Of a DNA stretch of 42,920 nucleotides, positions 26,103-34,141 are shown piece after piece. The first letter of the stretch is position 1, and the number at the start of each line of letters is the position of its first letter. The notes beneath the pieces were generated by a model, which saw nothing but the letters and a program-made list of their open reading frames with translations, ran no database searches and had not been told where the DNA came from. The stretch spans positions 1-42,920 of the forward strand of contig JAOPZB010000107.1 in assembly GCA_025964355.1 (NCBI GenBank), given 5' to 3'. Position numbers and translations under genes: made by a program. Source of the DNA: Solirubrobacterales bacterium (lineage in GTDB: Bacteria > Actinomycetota > Thermoleophilia > Solirubrobacterales > Solirubrobacteraceae).

Positions 26103-27893
26103 ATGGCCGTCACGCGCGAGCGCATCAAACCGGAGGCGGGCAAGCTCGTCGACATGTCGTGGGACCCGATCACCCGCATCGTCGGGAACCTCGGGATCTA
26201 CACCAAGATCGACTTCGATAATCGCGAGGTCGTGACCTGCAAGTCCACCTCCTCGATGTTCAGGGGCTACTCCGTCTTCATGAAGGGAAAGGACCCGAGG
26301 GACGCGCATTTCATCACCAGCCGCATCTGCGGAATCTGCGGCGACAACCATGCCGTCTGCTCCTGTTACGCGCAGCAGATGGCATACGGCGTCAAGCCGC
26401 CTCCGCTTGGAGAGTGGATCGTGAACCTCGGCGAGGCGGCCGAGTACATCTTCGACCACATCATCTTCCAGGACAACCTCGTGTTCGTGGACTTCTGCGA
26501 GCAGATGGTGCGCGCGACGAACCCGAGCGTCATGGACAAGGCCGAAAAGACGGAGGCGCCCGGGGCGAACATCCATGGCTACCGCACGATCGGCGACATC
26601 ATGCGCTCCTACAACCCGTTCACCGGGGCGACGTACAAGGAGGCGCTGCACATGAGCCGCATCGGGCGGGAGATGATCTGCCTGATGGAGGGGCGCCACG
26701 TGCATCCCTCGACGATCTATCCAGGGGGGGTGGGCACGGTCGCGACGCCCACGCTGTTCACCGACTACCTCTCGCGACTGCTGCGCTGCTTTGACTTCAT
26801 CAAGTCGGCCGTGGCGATGAACGACGACGTGTTCAACTTCTTCTACGAGGCCCTGCCGGGCTACGAGGAGATCGGGCGCAGACGCATCCTGCTCGGATGC
26901 TGGGGGGCGTGGAACAACCCCGACTTCGTCGACTACGACTACCGCCACATGGACCATTGGGGCAACGAGATGTTCGTGACCCCGGGCGTGGTGGTCGACG
27001 GCGAGCTGGTCACGACGAACCTGGTCGACATCAACCTCGGGATCCGCATCCTGCTCGGCTCCTCCTACTACGAGGACTGGGTCGACGAGGAGACGTTCGT
27101 CTCGCAGGACCCGCTGGGCAATCCTGTCGACAAGCGCCATCCGTGGAACCAGACGACGATTCCCAAGCCCCAGAAACGAGACCTGGAGGGCGGCAACTAC
27201 TCGTGGGTGATGAGCCCGCGCTGGTTCGACAAGCGCACCGGCGACCACCTGGCGCTCGATACCGGTGGCGGCGCGCTGGCGCGGCTGTGGGTCACGGCGC
27301 TCGCCGGCAAGGTCGACACGCCGTTCGTCAAATCGACCGGCTCGAGCGTGCAGATCAACCTGCCGCAGACGCCGAACACGCCCGAACAGACGCTGGAGTG
27401 GAAAGTGCCCCAGTGGTCCAACGCGATCGAGCGTGACCGTGCGCGCATCTACTTCGTCGCCTACTCGGCGGCGATGGCGATGCACTTCCTCGATCGGGCG
27501 ATGACGGAGCTGCGGTCGGGTCACACGAAGGTCTTCGAGGACTTCGAGGTTCCCGACGAGGCCATCGGCTGCGGCTTCCACGAGGCCGTACGGGGCGTGC
27601 TCTCCCACCATATGGTGATCCGCGACGGCAAGATCGCCAACTACCACCCATACCCGCCGACGCCGTGGAACGGCTCCTCGACCGACTCCTACGGCACGCC
27701 GGGACCATACGAGGACGCCGTCTCCGGACAGCCGATCTTCGAGGAGAACCCGCAGGAGAGCTTCCGCGGGATCGACATCATGCGAGCCGTCCGGTCATTC
27801 GACCCGTGCCTGCCCTGCGGCGTGCACATGTACCTCGGCAAAGGCCGGACGCTGCGCCAGGTGCACTCCCCGATGTTCGGCGAGCACGGCTAG
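26103..27893 (+). CDS. hhyL: [NiFe]-hydrogenase large subunit, group 1h/5 actinobacterial type
   Basis: L1 motif RICGICGDNHAVCS; L2 motif DPCLPCGVHMYLGKGRTLRQVHSPMFGEHG; DPITRIVGNLGI. Confidence 0.95.
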   Translation: MAVTRERIKPEAGKLVDMSWDPITRIVGNLGIYTKIDFDNREVVTCKSTSSMFRGYSVFMKGKDPRDAHFITSRICGICGDNHAVCSCYAQQMAYGVKPPPLGEWIVNLGEAAEYIFDHIIFQDNLVFVDFCEQMVRATNPSVMDKAEKTEAPGANIHGYRTIGDIMRSYNPFTGATYKEALHMSRIGREMICLMEGRHVHPSTIYPGGVGTVATPTLFTDYLSRLLRCFDFIKSAVAMNDDVFNFFYEALPGYEEIGRRRILLGCWGAWNNPDFVDYDYRHMDHWGNEMFVTPGVVVDGELVTTNLVDINLGIRILLGSSYYEDWVDEETFVSQDPLGNPVDKRHPWNQTTIPKPQKRDLEGGNYSWVMSPRWFDKRTGDHLALDTGGGALARLWVTALAGKVDTPFVKSTGSSVQINLPQTPNTPEQTLEWKVPQWSNAIERDRARIYFVAYSAAMAMHFLDRAMTELRSGHTKVFEDFEVPDEAIGCGFHEAVRGVLSHHMVIRDGKIANYHPYPPTPWNGSSTDSYGTPGPYEDAVSGQPIFEENPQESFRGIDIMRAVRSFDPCLPCGVHMYLGKGRTLRQVHSPMFGEHG

Positions 27894-27901
27894 GCGCGGC
27901 G

Positions 27902-28786
27902 GTGAGCGAAACGGCACACGACAAGGCCCCCGAGCTGCTCGGCCACGTCGAGGCCCTGCTCGAGCGGATCGACGGGCTGGCAGACCCGTCCGCCCGCGAG
28001 ACCGTCACCGAGGCCGTGCAGGCGCTGCTCGATCTCTACGGCGAGGGCCTCGCCAGGATTGTCGAGGCCGTCTCCGAGCGCGACGACGGCACGATGGCGC
28101 GGGCGCTCGCAGACGACGAGCTGGTGTCGCATCTGCTGCTCGTACACGGATTGCACCCGATCGGAGTCGAGCAGCGGGTGCAGGGCGCCCTCGACGGCGT
28201 CCTGCCATACCTGGAATCGCATGGGGGCGACGTCGAGCTGCTCGGAGTGTCCGATGGCGTCGCGCATCTACGCCTGCAGGGAAGCTGCTCCGGCTGCCCG
28301 TCCTCCTCGATGACCCTCAAGCTCGCCATCGAGGAGGCGATCTTCAAGGCCGCGCCAGACGTCGAGGAGGTTCGCGCCGAGGGCGCTTCGCCGGCCGAGC
28401 CCGGCGAGCCGGGGCTGCTGCAGTTGGAGATGGTCAAGCCGGCGGCGGCACCGTCGGTGTCGCCGGCGGCGTGGGCGATGGCCGGCGGGATGCCGCAGCT
28501 CGCCAACGGCGGAGTGGTGCTCAAGGAGGTCTCGGGCGAGTCGGTGCTGTTCATGCGCCCGAACGGGCGTGTCTACGCATACCGTCCGGTGTGCCCCGGC
28601 TGCGAGCAGTCGCTGGAGCTCGCCACGCTGCGAGCCGGCGAGCTGACGTGCCCCGGCTGCGGCAATCGCTATGACATCCTGCGCGCCGGGCGCTGCCTGG
28701 ATGTCCCGCAGCTGCATCTGCGCCCCGTGCCGCTGCTCGTAGACGACGCCGGCATAGTCAAGGTGGCGCTCGGGGCGGTCGCCTGA
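27902..28786 (+). CDS. Nfu-domain / Rieske-like fusion protein
   Basis: GTG start; LRLQGSCSGCPSSSMTLKLAIEEAI (Nfu CxxC) then VCPGCEQSLELATLRAGELTCPGCGNRYDILRAGRCLDVPQLHLRPVPLLVD. Confidence 0.8.
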   Translation: MSETAHDKAPELLGHVEALLERIDGLADPSARETVTEAVQALLDLYGEGLARIVEAVSERDDGTMARALADDELVSHLLLVHGLHPIGVEQRVQGALDGVLPYLESHGGDVELLGVSDGVAHLRLQGSCSGCPSSSMTLKLAIEEAIFKAAPDVEEVRAEGASPAEPGEPGLLQLEMVKPAAAPSVSPAAWAMAGGMPQLANGGVVLKEVSGESVLFMRPNGRVYAYRPVCPGCEQSLELATLRAGELTCPGCGNRYDILRAGRCLDVPQLHLRPVPLLVDDAGIVKVALGAVA

Positions 28787-28790
28787 GCTC

Positions 28791-29447
28791 ATGGCACCGA
28801 CGGCCGGCACGCTCGCGAACTCCCGCCTGAGGCGACTCGCCCAGCGCCCTGCCGGCGAGGGCATGGCCGCCGCGCCGGACGAGCGCTGCGAGCTGTGCAA
28901 CACCCCGATCACGAGGAGCCACCGCCATCTGCTCGAGCTCTCCTCGCGCGAGCTGCTCTGCACATGCAGGCCCTGCTCGCTGCTGTTCGACCGCGGCGGC
29001 TCGGGTGCAGGCCGCTATAAGCTCGTGCCCGAGCGCCGGCTGCGGCTGGAGAGCTTCTCGATGAGCGATCAGGCCTGGGAGGAGCTCCGCATCCCGGTGG
29101 ACATGGCGTTCTTCTTTCGCAGCAGCGACGCGGAACGCGTGCTCGCCTACTACCCGGGGCCGATGGGCGCGACGGAGTCCCAGCTGGAGCTCCGCTCGTG
29201 GCAGGACCTCGAACGCCGCAACCCGATCCTCGCGGGGCTCGATAGCGACGTCGAGGCGCTGCTCGTCAACCGAGCCCGCGGCGCCGACAGGCAATGGCTC
29301 GTGCCGCTGGACGAGTGCTACGCCCTGGTCGGCGTGATCCGCACCCACTGGCGCGGCCTGACCGGGGGCCGCGAGGTCTGGCAGCAGCTCGAGCGCTTCT
29401 TCGACGAACTCGACAGTCGTGCGCGAAGCGCGACAGAAGGGAGCTGA
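28791..29447 (+). CDS. DUF5947-like hydrogenase-associated protein
   Basis: CELCNTPITRSHRHLLELSSRELLCTCRPCSLLFDRGGSGAGRYKLVPERRL; position in hydrogenase operon. Confidence 0.7.
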   Translation: MAPTAGTLANSRLRRLAQRPAGEGMAAAPDERCELCNTPITRSHRHLLELSSRELLCTCRPCSLLFDRGGSGAGRYKLVPERRLRLESFSMSDQAWEELRIPVDMAFFFRSSDAERVLAYYPGPMGATESQLELRSWQDLERRNPILAGLDSDVEALLVNRARGADRQWLVPLDECYALVGVIRTHWRGLTGGREVWQQLERFFDELDSRARSATEGS

Positions 29448-29449
29448 CG

Positions 29450-29659
29450 ATGGCGAACGTGACGACCGGCCGCCCCTACACGGGCCAAGACAAGCCGACG
29501 CATGTCAAGGGCATCAAAGAGGGCAACGCACCCGGCAACTACGCGAAGATGAAGGGCCACAATCCCGACGGCACCTCCACCGCCGCGCGCTCCACCGGAG
29601 TACACACTGCGGGGGAGGAACCGATCGACCCGAGCATGCCCAACCTCTCACCGGCGTAG
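29450..29659 (+). CDS. 69-aa Gly/Thr/Asn-rich hydrogenase-locus small protein
   Basis: MANVTTGRPYTGQDKPTHVKGIKEGNAPGNYAKMKGHNPDGTSTAARSTGVHTAGEEPIDPSMPNLSPA; tight spacing on both sides. Confidence 0.7.
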   Translation: MANVTTGRPYTGQDKPTHVKGIKEGNAPGNYAKMKGHNPDGTSTAARSTGVHTAGEEPIDPSMPNLSPA

Positions 29660-29666
29660 CGCAGGC

Positions 29667-30338
29667 ATGCCCGCCGTCCCACAGCCGATCGGCGCGCCTG
29701 CGGGCGCGGCGCCGCAGCTGTCCTTCGCGGTGCAGGACGCCGGCGCCGAGCGCTACTCGGCCACCCCGACCCTCAACTTCGCTCTGCAGATCCAGCGCGC
29801 AGGCGGCGGGCCGGTGCGTTCGATCCTGCTCGACACCCAGATCCAGATCGCCGCGCGACGCCGCTCCTATGGCGAGGCCGAGCAGGCGTGGCTGGTGGAG
29901 CTGTTCGGCACGCCCGAGCGTTGGAGCACCACGCTGCGGACCCTGCCATGGACCCGCACGACGCTCGTCGTGCCGCCCTTCACCGACACGACCGAGGTGA
30001 CCATCCCGGTGCCCTGCTCATACGACCTCGAGGCCAACGCCGACAACTATCTCTCCGGTCTGCAGAGCGGAGAGGTGCCGCTCGAGTTCCTGTTCTCGGG
30101 CTCGGTCTTCTACGCGGGCGAGGGGGGAATGCTGCAGACGGCCCGCATCTCTTGGGACTCCGAAGCGGAGTACCGCCTGCCCGTGAGCGTCTGGCGGGAG
30201 GCGATGGACCGACACTTCCCCGGCGCCGCCTGGCTTCGCCTGGGGCGCCCCGCCTACGAGCGGCTTCGCGCCTACAAAGCGGAGCACGGGCTGAGAACCC
30301 TGGAGGACGCGGTCGTTCATCTGGTGGGGGAGGGATAG
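29667..30338 (+). CDS. DUF6084-like hydrogenase-associated protein
   Basis: PQLSFAVQDAGAERYSATPTLNFALQIQRAGGGPVRSILLDTQIQIAARRRSYGEAEQAWLVELFG. Confidence 0.65.
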   Translation: MPAVPQPIGAPAGAAPQLSFAVQDAGAERYSATPTLNFALQIQRAGGGPVRSILLDTQIQIAARRRSYGEAEQAWLVELFGTPERWSTTLRTLPWTRTTLVVPPFTDTTEVTIPVPCSYDLEANADNYLSGLQSGEVPLEFLFSGSVFYAGEGGMLQTARISWDSEAEYRLPVSVWREAMDRHFPGAAWLRLGRPAYERLRAYKAEHGLRTLEDAVVHLVGEG

Positions 30339-30341
30339 CGC

Positions 30342-31289
30342 ATGGGAGCCGACCCGGTCGGCCGCATCGCCGACGCCGTCCTGTACGAGGGCTACCTGCT
30401 TTGGCCCTACCGCAAGTCTGCGCTCAAGAACCAGCAGCGCTTCACCTTCGGCGGCGTCCATCCGCCCGCGTGGGACGACTCGTCCGTCGTGCAGACCCAG
30501 GTGCTGCTGGAGGGCGGCCGCGACGCGAGGGTGGAGGTCCGCGTGCGCTTCCTCCAGCTGCTGCGCCGGCAGGTGTACTCGGGCTCGTGCGCCGGGTCGG
30601 CGCCCGAGCCCGTCGAGGAGCTCGAGCTGGGAGGGCAGCGCTGGGTCTCATGGGAGGAGGCGACCGAGCGCGAGGTGTCGCCCGGGCCCATCGACGTGCC
30701 CGGCGGAGAGGAGCGCGAGGAGATACCCGGCGGCGCGATCGTGCGTTCGTGGCGCGCGCTGCACGGCAGCGTGGAGCTCTCGCGCGAGCCACTTCGATCA
30801 GACCTGTCGCGCGTCACCGTACGCGTGGAGAACACGAGCGGCTGGTCGGGATCGACGCGCGAGGATGCGCTTCGCCAGACGTTCTGCTCGACCCACGTCG
30901 TCCTCGGGGCCGGTGACGGCGCGTGGGTGTCGCTGACCGATCCGCCGTGTGGCCTGCGGGCCCAGGCGGCGGCGTGCGAGAACATCGGGCTATGGCCGGT
31001 GCTCGTCGGCGAGCCCTCGCAGACGCGGACGATGCTCGCCTCCCCGATCATCCTGCCGGATCACCCTCGGATCGCCCCCGAGAGCCCCGGGGACCTGTTC
31101 GACTCGTCGGAGATCGACCAGATGCTCGTGCTGAACATCCTCGCGATGACCGACGAGGAGCGCCGGGAGATGCGCGACTGCGATCCTCGCGCCCGGGAGA
31201 TCCTCGAGCGCACGGAGGCCCTCGGCCCTGAGGACATGATGCGGCTCAACGGCGCTGTTCGAGAGCTGGGGCTGGCACGCTCGCGATGA
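30342..31289 (+). CDS. Uncharacterised hydrogenase-locus protein (315 aa)
   Basis: MGADPVGRIADAVLYEGYLLWPYRKSALKNQQRFTFGGVHPPAW...DLFDSSEIDQMLVLNILAMTDEERREMRDCDPRAREILERTE; overlaps protease gene by 4 nt. Confidence 0.75.
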   Translation: MGADPVGRIADAVLYEGYLLWPYRKSALKNQQRFTFGGVHPPAWDDSSVVQTQVLLEGGRDARVEVRVRFLQLLRRQVYSGSCAGSAPEPVEELELGGQRWVSWEEATEREVSPGPIDVPGGEEREEIPGGAIVRSWRALHGSVELSREPLRSDLSRVTVRVENTSGWSGSTREDALRQTFCSTHVVLGAGDGAWVSLTDPPCGLRAQAAACENIGLWPVLVGEPSQTRTMLASPIILPDHPRIAPESPGDLFDSSEIDQMLVLNILAMTDEERREMRDCDPRAREILERTEALGPEDMMRLNGAVRELGLARSR

Positions 31290-32146
31290 TCGACGAGAGG
31301 CCGCCATGGGAGGAGCTCGAGCGGCGTGGGCCCGACTTCGTGGAGGTGGGCGGCGTGGCCATCCGCGCTGGAAGCAGGGTGCGACTCGCTCCACGAAACA
31401 CCAGCGGAGACGTCTTCGAGCTTGCGCTCGACGGGCGCACGGCAATCGTGCAGGAGGTCCTCGAGGACTTCGACGGCCGCATCCAGCTCGCCGTCACCGT
31501 ATCGGACGATCCCGGCCAGGACATGGGTGCGCTGAGGCGCCCCGGGCACCGCTTCTTCTTCGACCCGCTGGAGGTCGAGCCGCTGGAGGTGCAGGCCGAC
31601 GCCGCGGGGCAGCCGGCGCGGCGGCGCGTACTGGTGGCAGGGATCGGCAACCTCTTCCTCGGCGACGACGGCTGGGGGGTCGCACTCGCCGCACGCCTGG
31701 CGGCCCGCGCTCTCCCGCCCGGCGTCGAGGTGGTCGACTTCGGGATCCGCGGGATGGACCTCGCCTATGCCATGCAGGACGGCTATGAGGCGGTCGTCAT
31801 GCTCGACGCCACGCCGCGCGGCGAGCGGGCGGGGACGCTGTACGTGATCGAGCCCGAGCTCGACGAGGTCGACGCGACGGTGGACGCCCACGGCATGAAC
31901 CCCGTGAAGGTGCTGGCGCTCGCGCGCACGCTCGGCGCCTCCTCGCTTCCGCGCACGCTGATCGTCGGCTGCGAGCCACAGACGCGGATGAGCGCCGAGG
32001 AGGAGTTCGTCGTCGCCGAGTTGACCGAGCCGGTGCGCGCGTCGCTCGATCCGGCGGTGAGCCTGGTCGAACAGCTGCTGACCGACCTCACGACATCAGA
32101 TGGTGACCCGAGTAGTCCAGTGAAAGGGAAGGAACAACGATCATGA
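31286..32146 (+). CDS. [NiFe]-hydrogenase maturation protease (HycI/HupD-type) with about 110-aa N-terminal extension
   Basis: VLVAGIGNLFLGDDGWGVALAARL, VEVVDFGIRGMDLAYAMQDGYEAVVMLDATPRG, HGMNPVKVLALARTLG. Confidence 0.88.
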   Translation: MIDERPPWEELERRGPDFVEVGGVAIRAGSRVRLAPRNTSGDVFELALDGRTAIVQEVLEDFDGRIQLAVTVSDDPGQDMGALRRPGHRFFFDPLEVEPLEVQADAAGQPARRRVLVAGIGNLFLGDDGWGVALAARLAARALPPGVEVVDFGIRGMDLAYAMQDGYEAVVMLDATPRGERAGTLYVIEPELDEVDATVDAHGMNPVKVLALARTLGASSLPRTLIVGCEPQTRMSAEEEFVVAELTEPVRASLDPAVSLVEQLLTDLTTSDGDPSSPVKGKEQRS

Positions 32147-32271
32147 GCGACATCACTATCAGCCGCTCGGCGCAGATTGGCCTCCTGCTGGCCATCCTCG
32201 CCGCGGTCGCGGCGATCACGGCTGCGCAGCTACCCGAGCTCGAGCGCTACCTCAAAATCCGGTCGATGTAG
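32143..32271 (+). CDS. 42-aa single-TM hydrogenase-locus miniprotein (DUF6893-like)
   Basis: MSDITISRSAQIGLLLAILAAVAAITAAQLPELERYLKIRSM; ATGA overlap with protease stop; 2 nt before hypB; not in ORF track. Confidence 0.75.
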   Translation: MSDITISRSAQIGLLLAILAAVAAITAAQLPELERYLKIRSM

Positions 32272-32273
32272 CC

Positions 32274-32960
32274 ATGCACCGGGTCAAAGTCAGGGTCGTA
32301 GAGGATGCGCTCGACGCCAACAACACGATCGCACGCGCCAACAGGCAGGACTTCGACCGCGCAGGGGTGACCGTGGTGAACCTGATGAGCGCTCCGGGCG
32401 CAGGCAAGACAGCGCTGCTGGAGCGCGTGCTCGCCGACACCGGCGATGTGCGCATAGGCGTGCTCGAGGGCGACGTCGAGGGCTCTCTCGACGCCGAGCG
32501 GCTCGCCTCGCTGCATGTCCCGGTGGTTCAGCTGAACACAGGTGCCGGTTTCGGCGGGGAGTGTCACCTGGACGCGAACATGGTGCGCTCCGCGCTCGGC
32601 TCGCTGCCGCTTGCGGACATCGACATGCTGATCATCGAGAACGTCGGCAATCTGGTGTGTCCGGCTGAGTTCCGTGTGGGCGAGGATGTCCGCGCGATGG
32701 TCTGCTCGGTCGCCGAGGGGGAGGACAAGCCGCTGAAGTACCCCCTCATGTTCCGCGCCTGTGAGCTGGCGATCGTGAACAAGATCGATCTCCTGCCGCA
32801 CACAGACGTGGACCTCGACACGCTGCTCGGCAACCTCCACGCGGTGCATCCCGGAATCGAGCAGCTGCTGACGAGCGCCCGTACCGGCGAGGGGGTGGAC
32901 GCGTTGCGCGACTGGCTGCTGGTACGCGCCAGCCGCAGTGAGGCGCACGCGGTGGCGTGA
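32274..32960 (+). CDS. hypB: Hydrogenase nickel incorporation GTPase HypB
   Basis: VTVVNLMSAPGAGKTALLERVLAD, VGVLEGDVEGSLDAERL-type segment, GGECHLDANMV, MLIIENVGNLVCPAEFRVGE, NKIDLLPH. Confidence 0.95.
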   Translation: MHRVKVRVVEDALDANNTIARANRQDFDRAGVTVVNLMSAPGAGKTALLERVLADTGDVRIGVLEGDVEGSLDAERLASLHVPVVQLNTGAGFGGECHLDANMVRSALGSLPLADIDMLIIENVGNLVCPAEFRVGEDVRAMVCSVAEGEDKPLKYPLMFRACELAIVNKIDLLPHTDVDLDTLLGNLHAVHPGIEQLLTSARTGEGVDALRDWLLVRASRSEAHAVA

Positions 32961-34141
32961 TGCAGGTGCTCGCGCTCGCCGCCGCCGAGCGTCGCCGGAC
33001 GGCCGGCGAGGCGTTCTTCGGCGGCCAGGCCGAGCGCATCTCCCACCTATGCCACCTGATGGCCGAGCGCTTCGCGCGGGGCGGTCGGCTGCTGGCCTTC
33101 GGGGAGGGGCCGGTCGCGCGGTCGGATGCGCGTCACGTCGCGGTGGAGTTCGTTCATCCGGTGATCGTCGGCAAGCGCGCGCTGCCGGCGCTCGCGCTGA
33201 CGCCCGAGGGCGGGCCCCTCCCGGCACAGCTGAAACTGCTGGCGGAGCCCGAGGACATCGCGCTGGCTTTTGGCGAACACCCCGAAATGCTCGCGGCGGT
33301 CAACACGGCGCGGCTGCGCGGCTGCCTGACCATGTCGGGGTCCCACGTGGGGGCGGAGTGGGAGCTCGTACCGGAGGACGATGACCCGTTCGTCGCACAG
33401 GAGCTCGTCGAGACGCTCTATCACGTGCTGTGGGAGCTGGTGCATGTCTTCTTCGAGCATCAGGGGTTGCTGAAGGGGCGCATCCAGCGCACCGTCCACG
33501 ACGCGGGCGCGTCGAGCTTCCTGTATCCGTTCCTCGGACAGCGTGAGGACGGCCTCGAGTCGGTGCTCGCGGACGTGCGGGCATCCGTGCTGGCCAAGGC
33601 CGCCGAGGCCTCCGATCTGCGTACGCAGACGCTGTGCGAGGGGGAGGACGAGCTGCGCTCCACCGCGCGGGCGATGCGCTCGCGCCTGGAGGCCGGTGGC
33701 CGCGTCCTGGCGCTCGGAAACGGCGGGTCGGCGACCGATGCGATGGACGCCGTCGCGGACCTGCGGCTGCCGCCGGCGAGGTGGCCGGCGCGCGCGGCGC
33801 TCGACCTGACCGAGGACCCGGCGATCATCACGGCGATCGCCAACGACGTGGGCGAGGACGCGATCTTCTCGCGCCAGATCATCGCCCAGGGCCGCGAGGA
33901 CGACACGCTGCTCGCGTTCTCGACCAGTGGCGGGTCGCGCAACGTCCTGGCCGCTCTCGCCGAGGCCCGTCAGCGCCGCCTACTGACCGTCGCCCTCGTC
34001 GGCTACGACGGGGGGCGCATCGCCGCCGAGGGACTCGCCGACCACGTGATCATCACCCGATCGGAGCACATTCCGCGGATCCAGGAGGCGCAGGCGAGCG
34101 CCTGGCACGTGCTGCGCGAGCTCCTGGAGACACCTCTGTGA
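32957..34141 (+). CDS. Tandem SIS-domain protein, second domain GmhA-like
   Basis: GGRLLAFGEGPVARSDARHVAVEFVHPVIVGKRA (degenerate SIS) then ALGNGGSATDAMDAVADLR, LLAFSTSGGSRNVLAALAEARQR, RSEHIPRIQEAQASAWHVL. Confidence 0.8.
   Translation: MMQVLALAAAERRRTAGEAFFGGQAERISHLCHLMAERFARGGRLLAFGEGPVARSDARHVAVEFVHPVIVGKRALPALALTPEGGPLPAQLKLLAEPEDIALAFGEHPEMLAAVNTARLRGCLTMSGSHVGAEWELVPEDDDPFVAQELVETLYHVLWELVHVFFEHQGLLKGRIQRTVHDAGASSFLYPFLGQREDGLESVLADVRASVLAKAAEASDLRTQTLCEGEDELRSTARAMRSRLEAGGRVLALGNGGSATDAMDAVADLRLPPARWPARAALDLTEDPAIITAIANDVGEDAIFSRQIIAQGREDDTLLAFSTSGGSRNVLAALAEARQRRLLTVALVGYDGGRIAAEGLADHVIITRSEHIPRIQEAQASAWHVLRELLETPL

Noticed and set aside
25995-27647. 550-aa minus-strand ORF
   Set aside because: Antisense to hhyL, which carries both Ni-ligand motifs.
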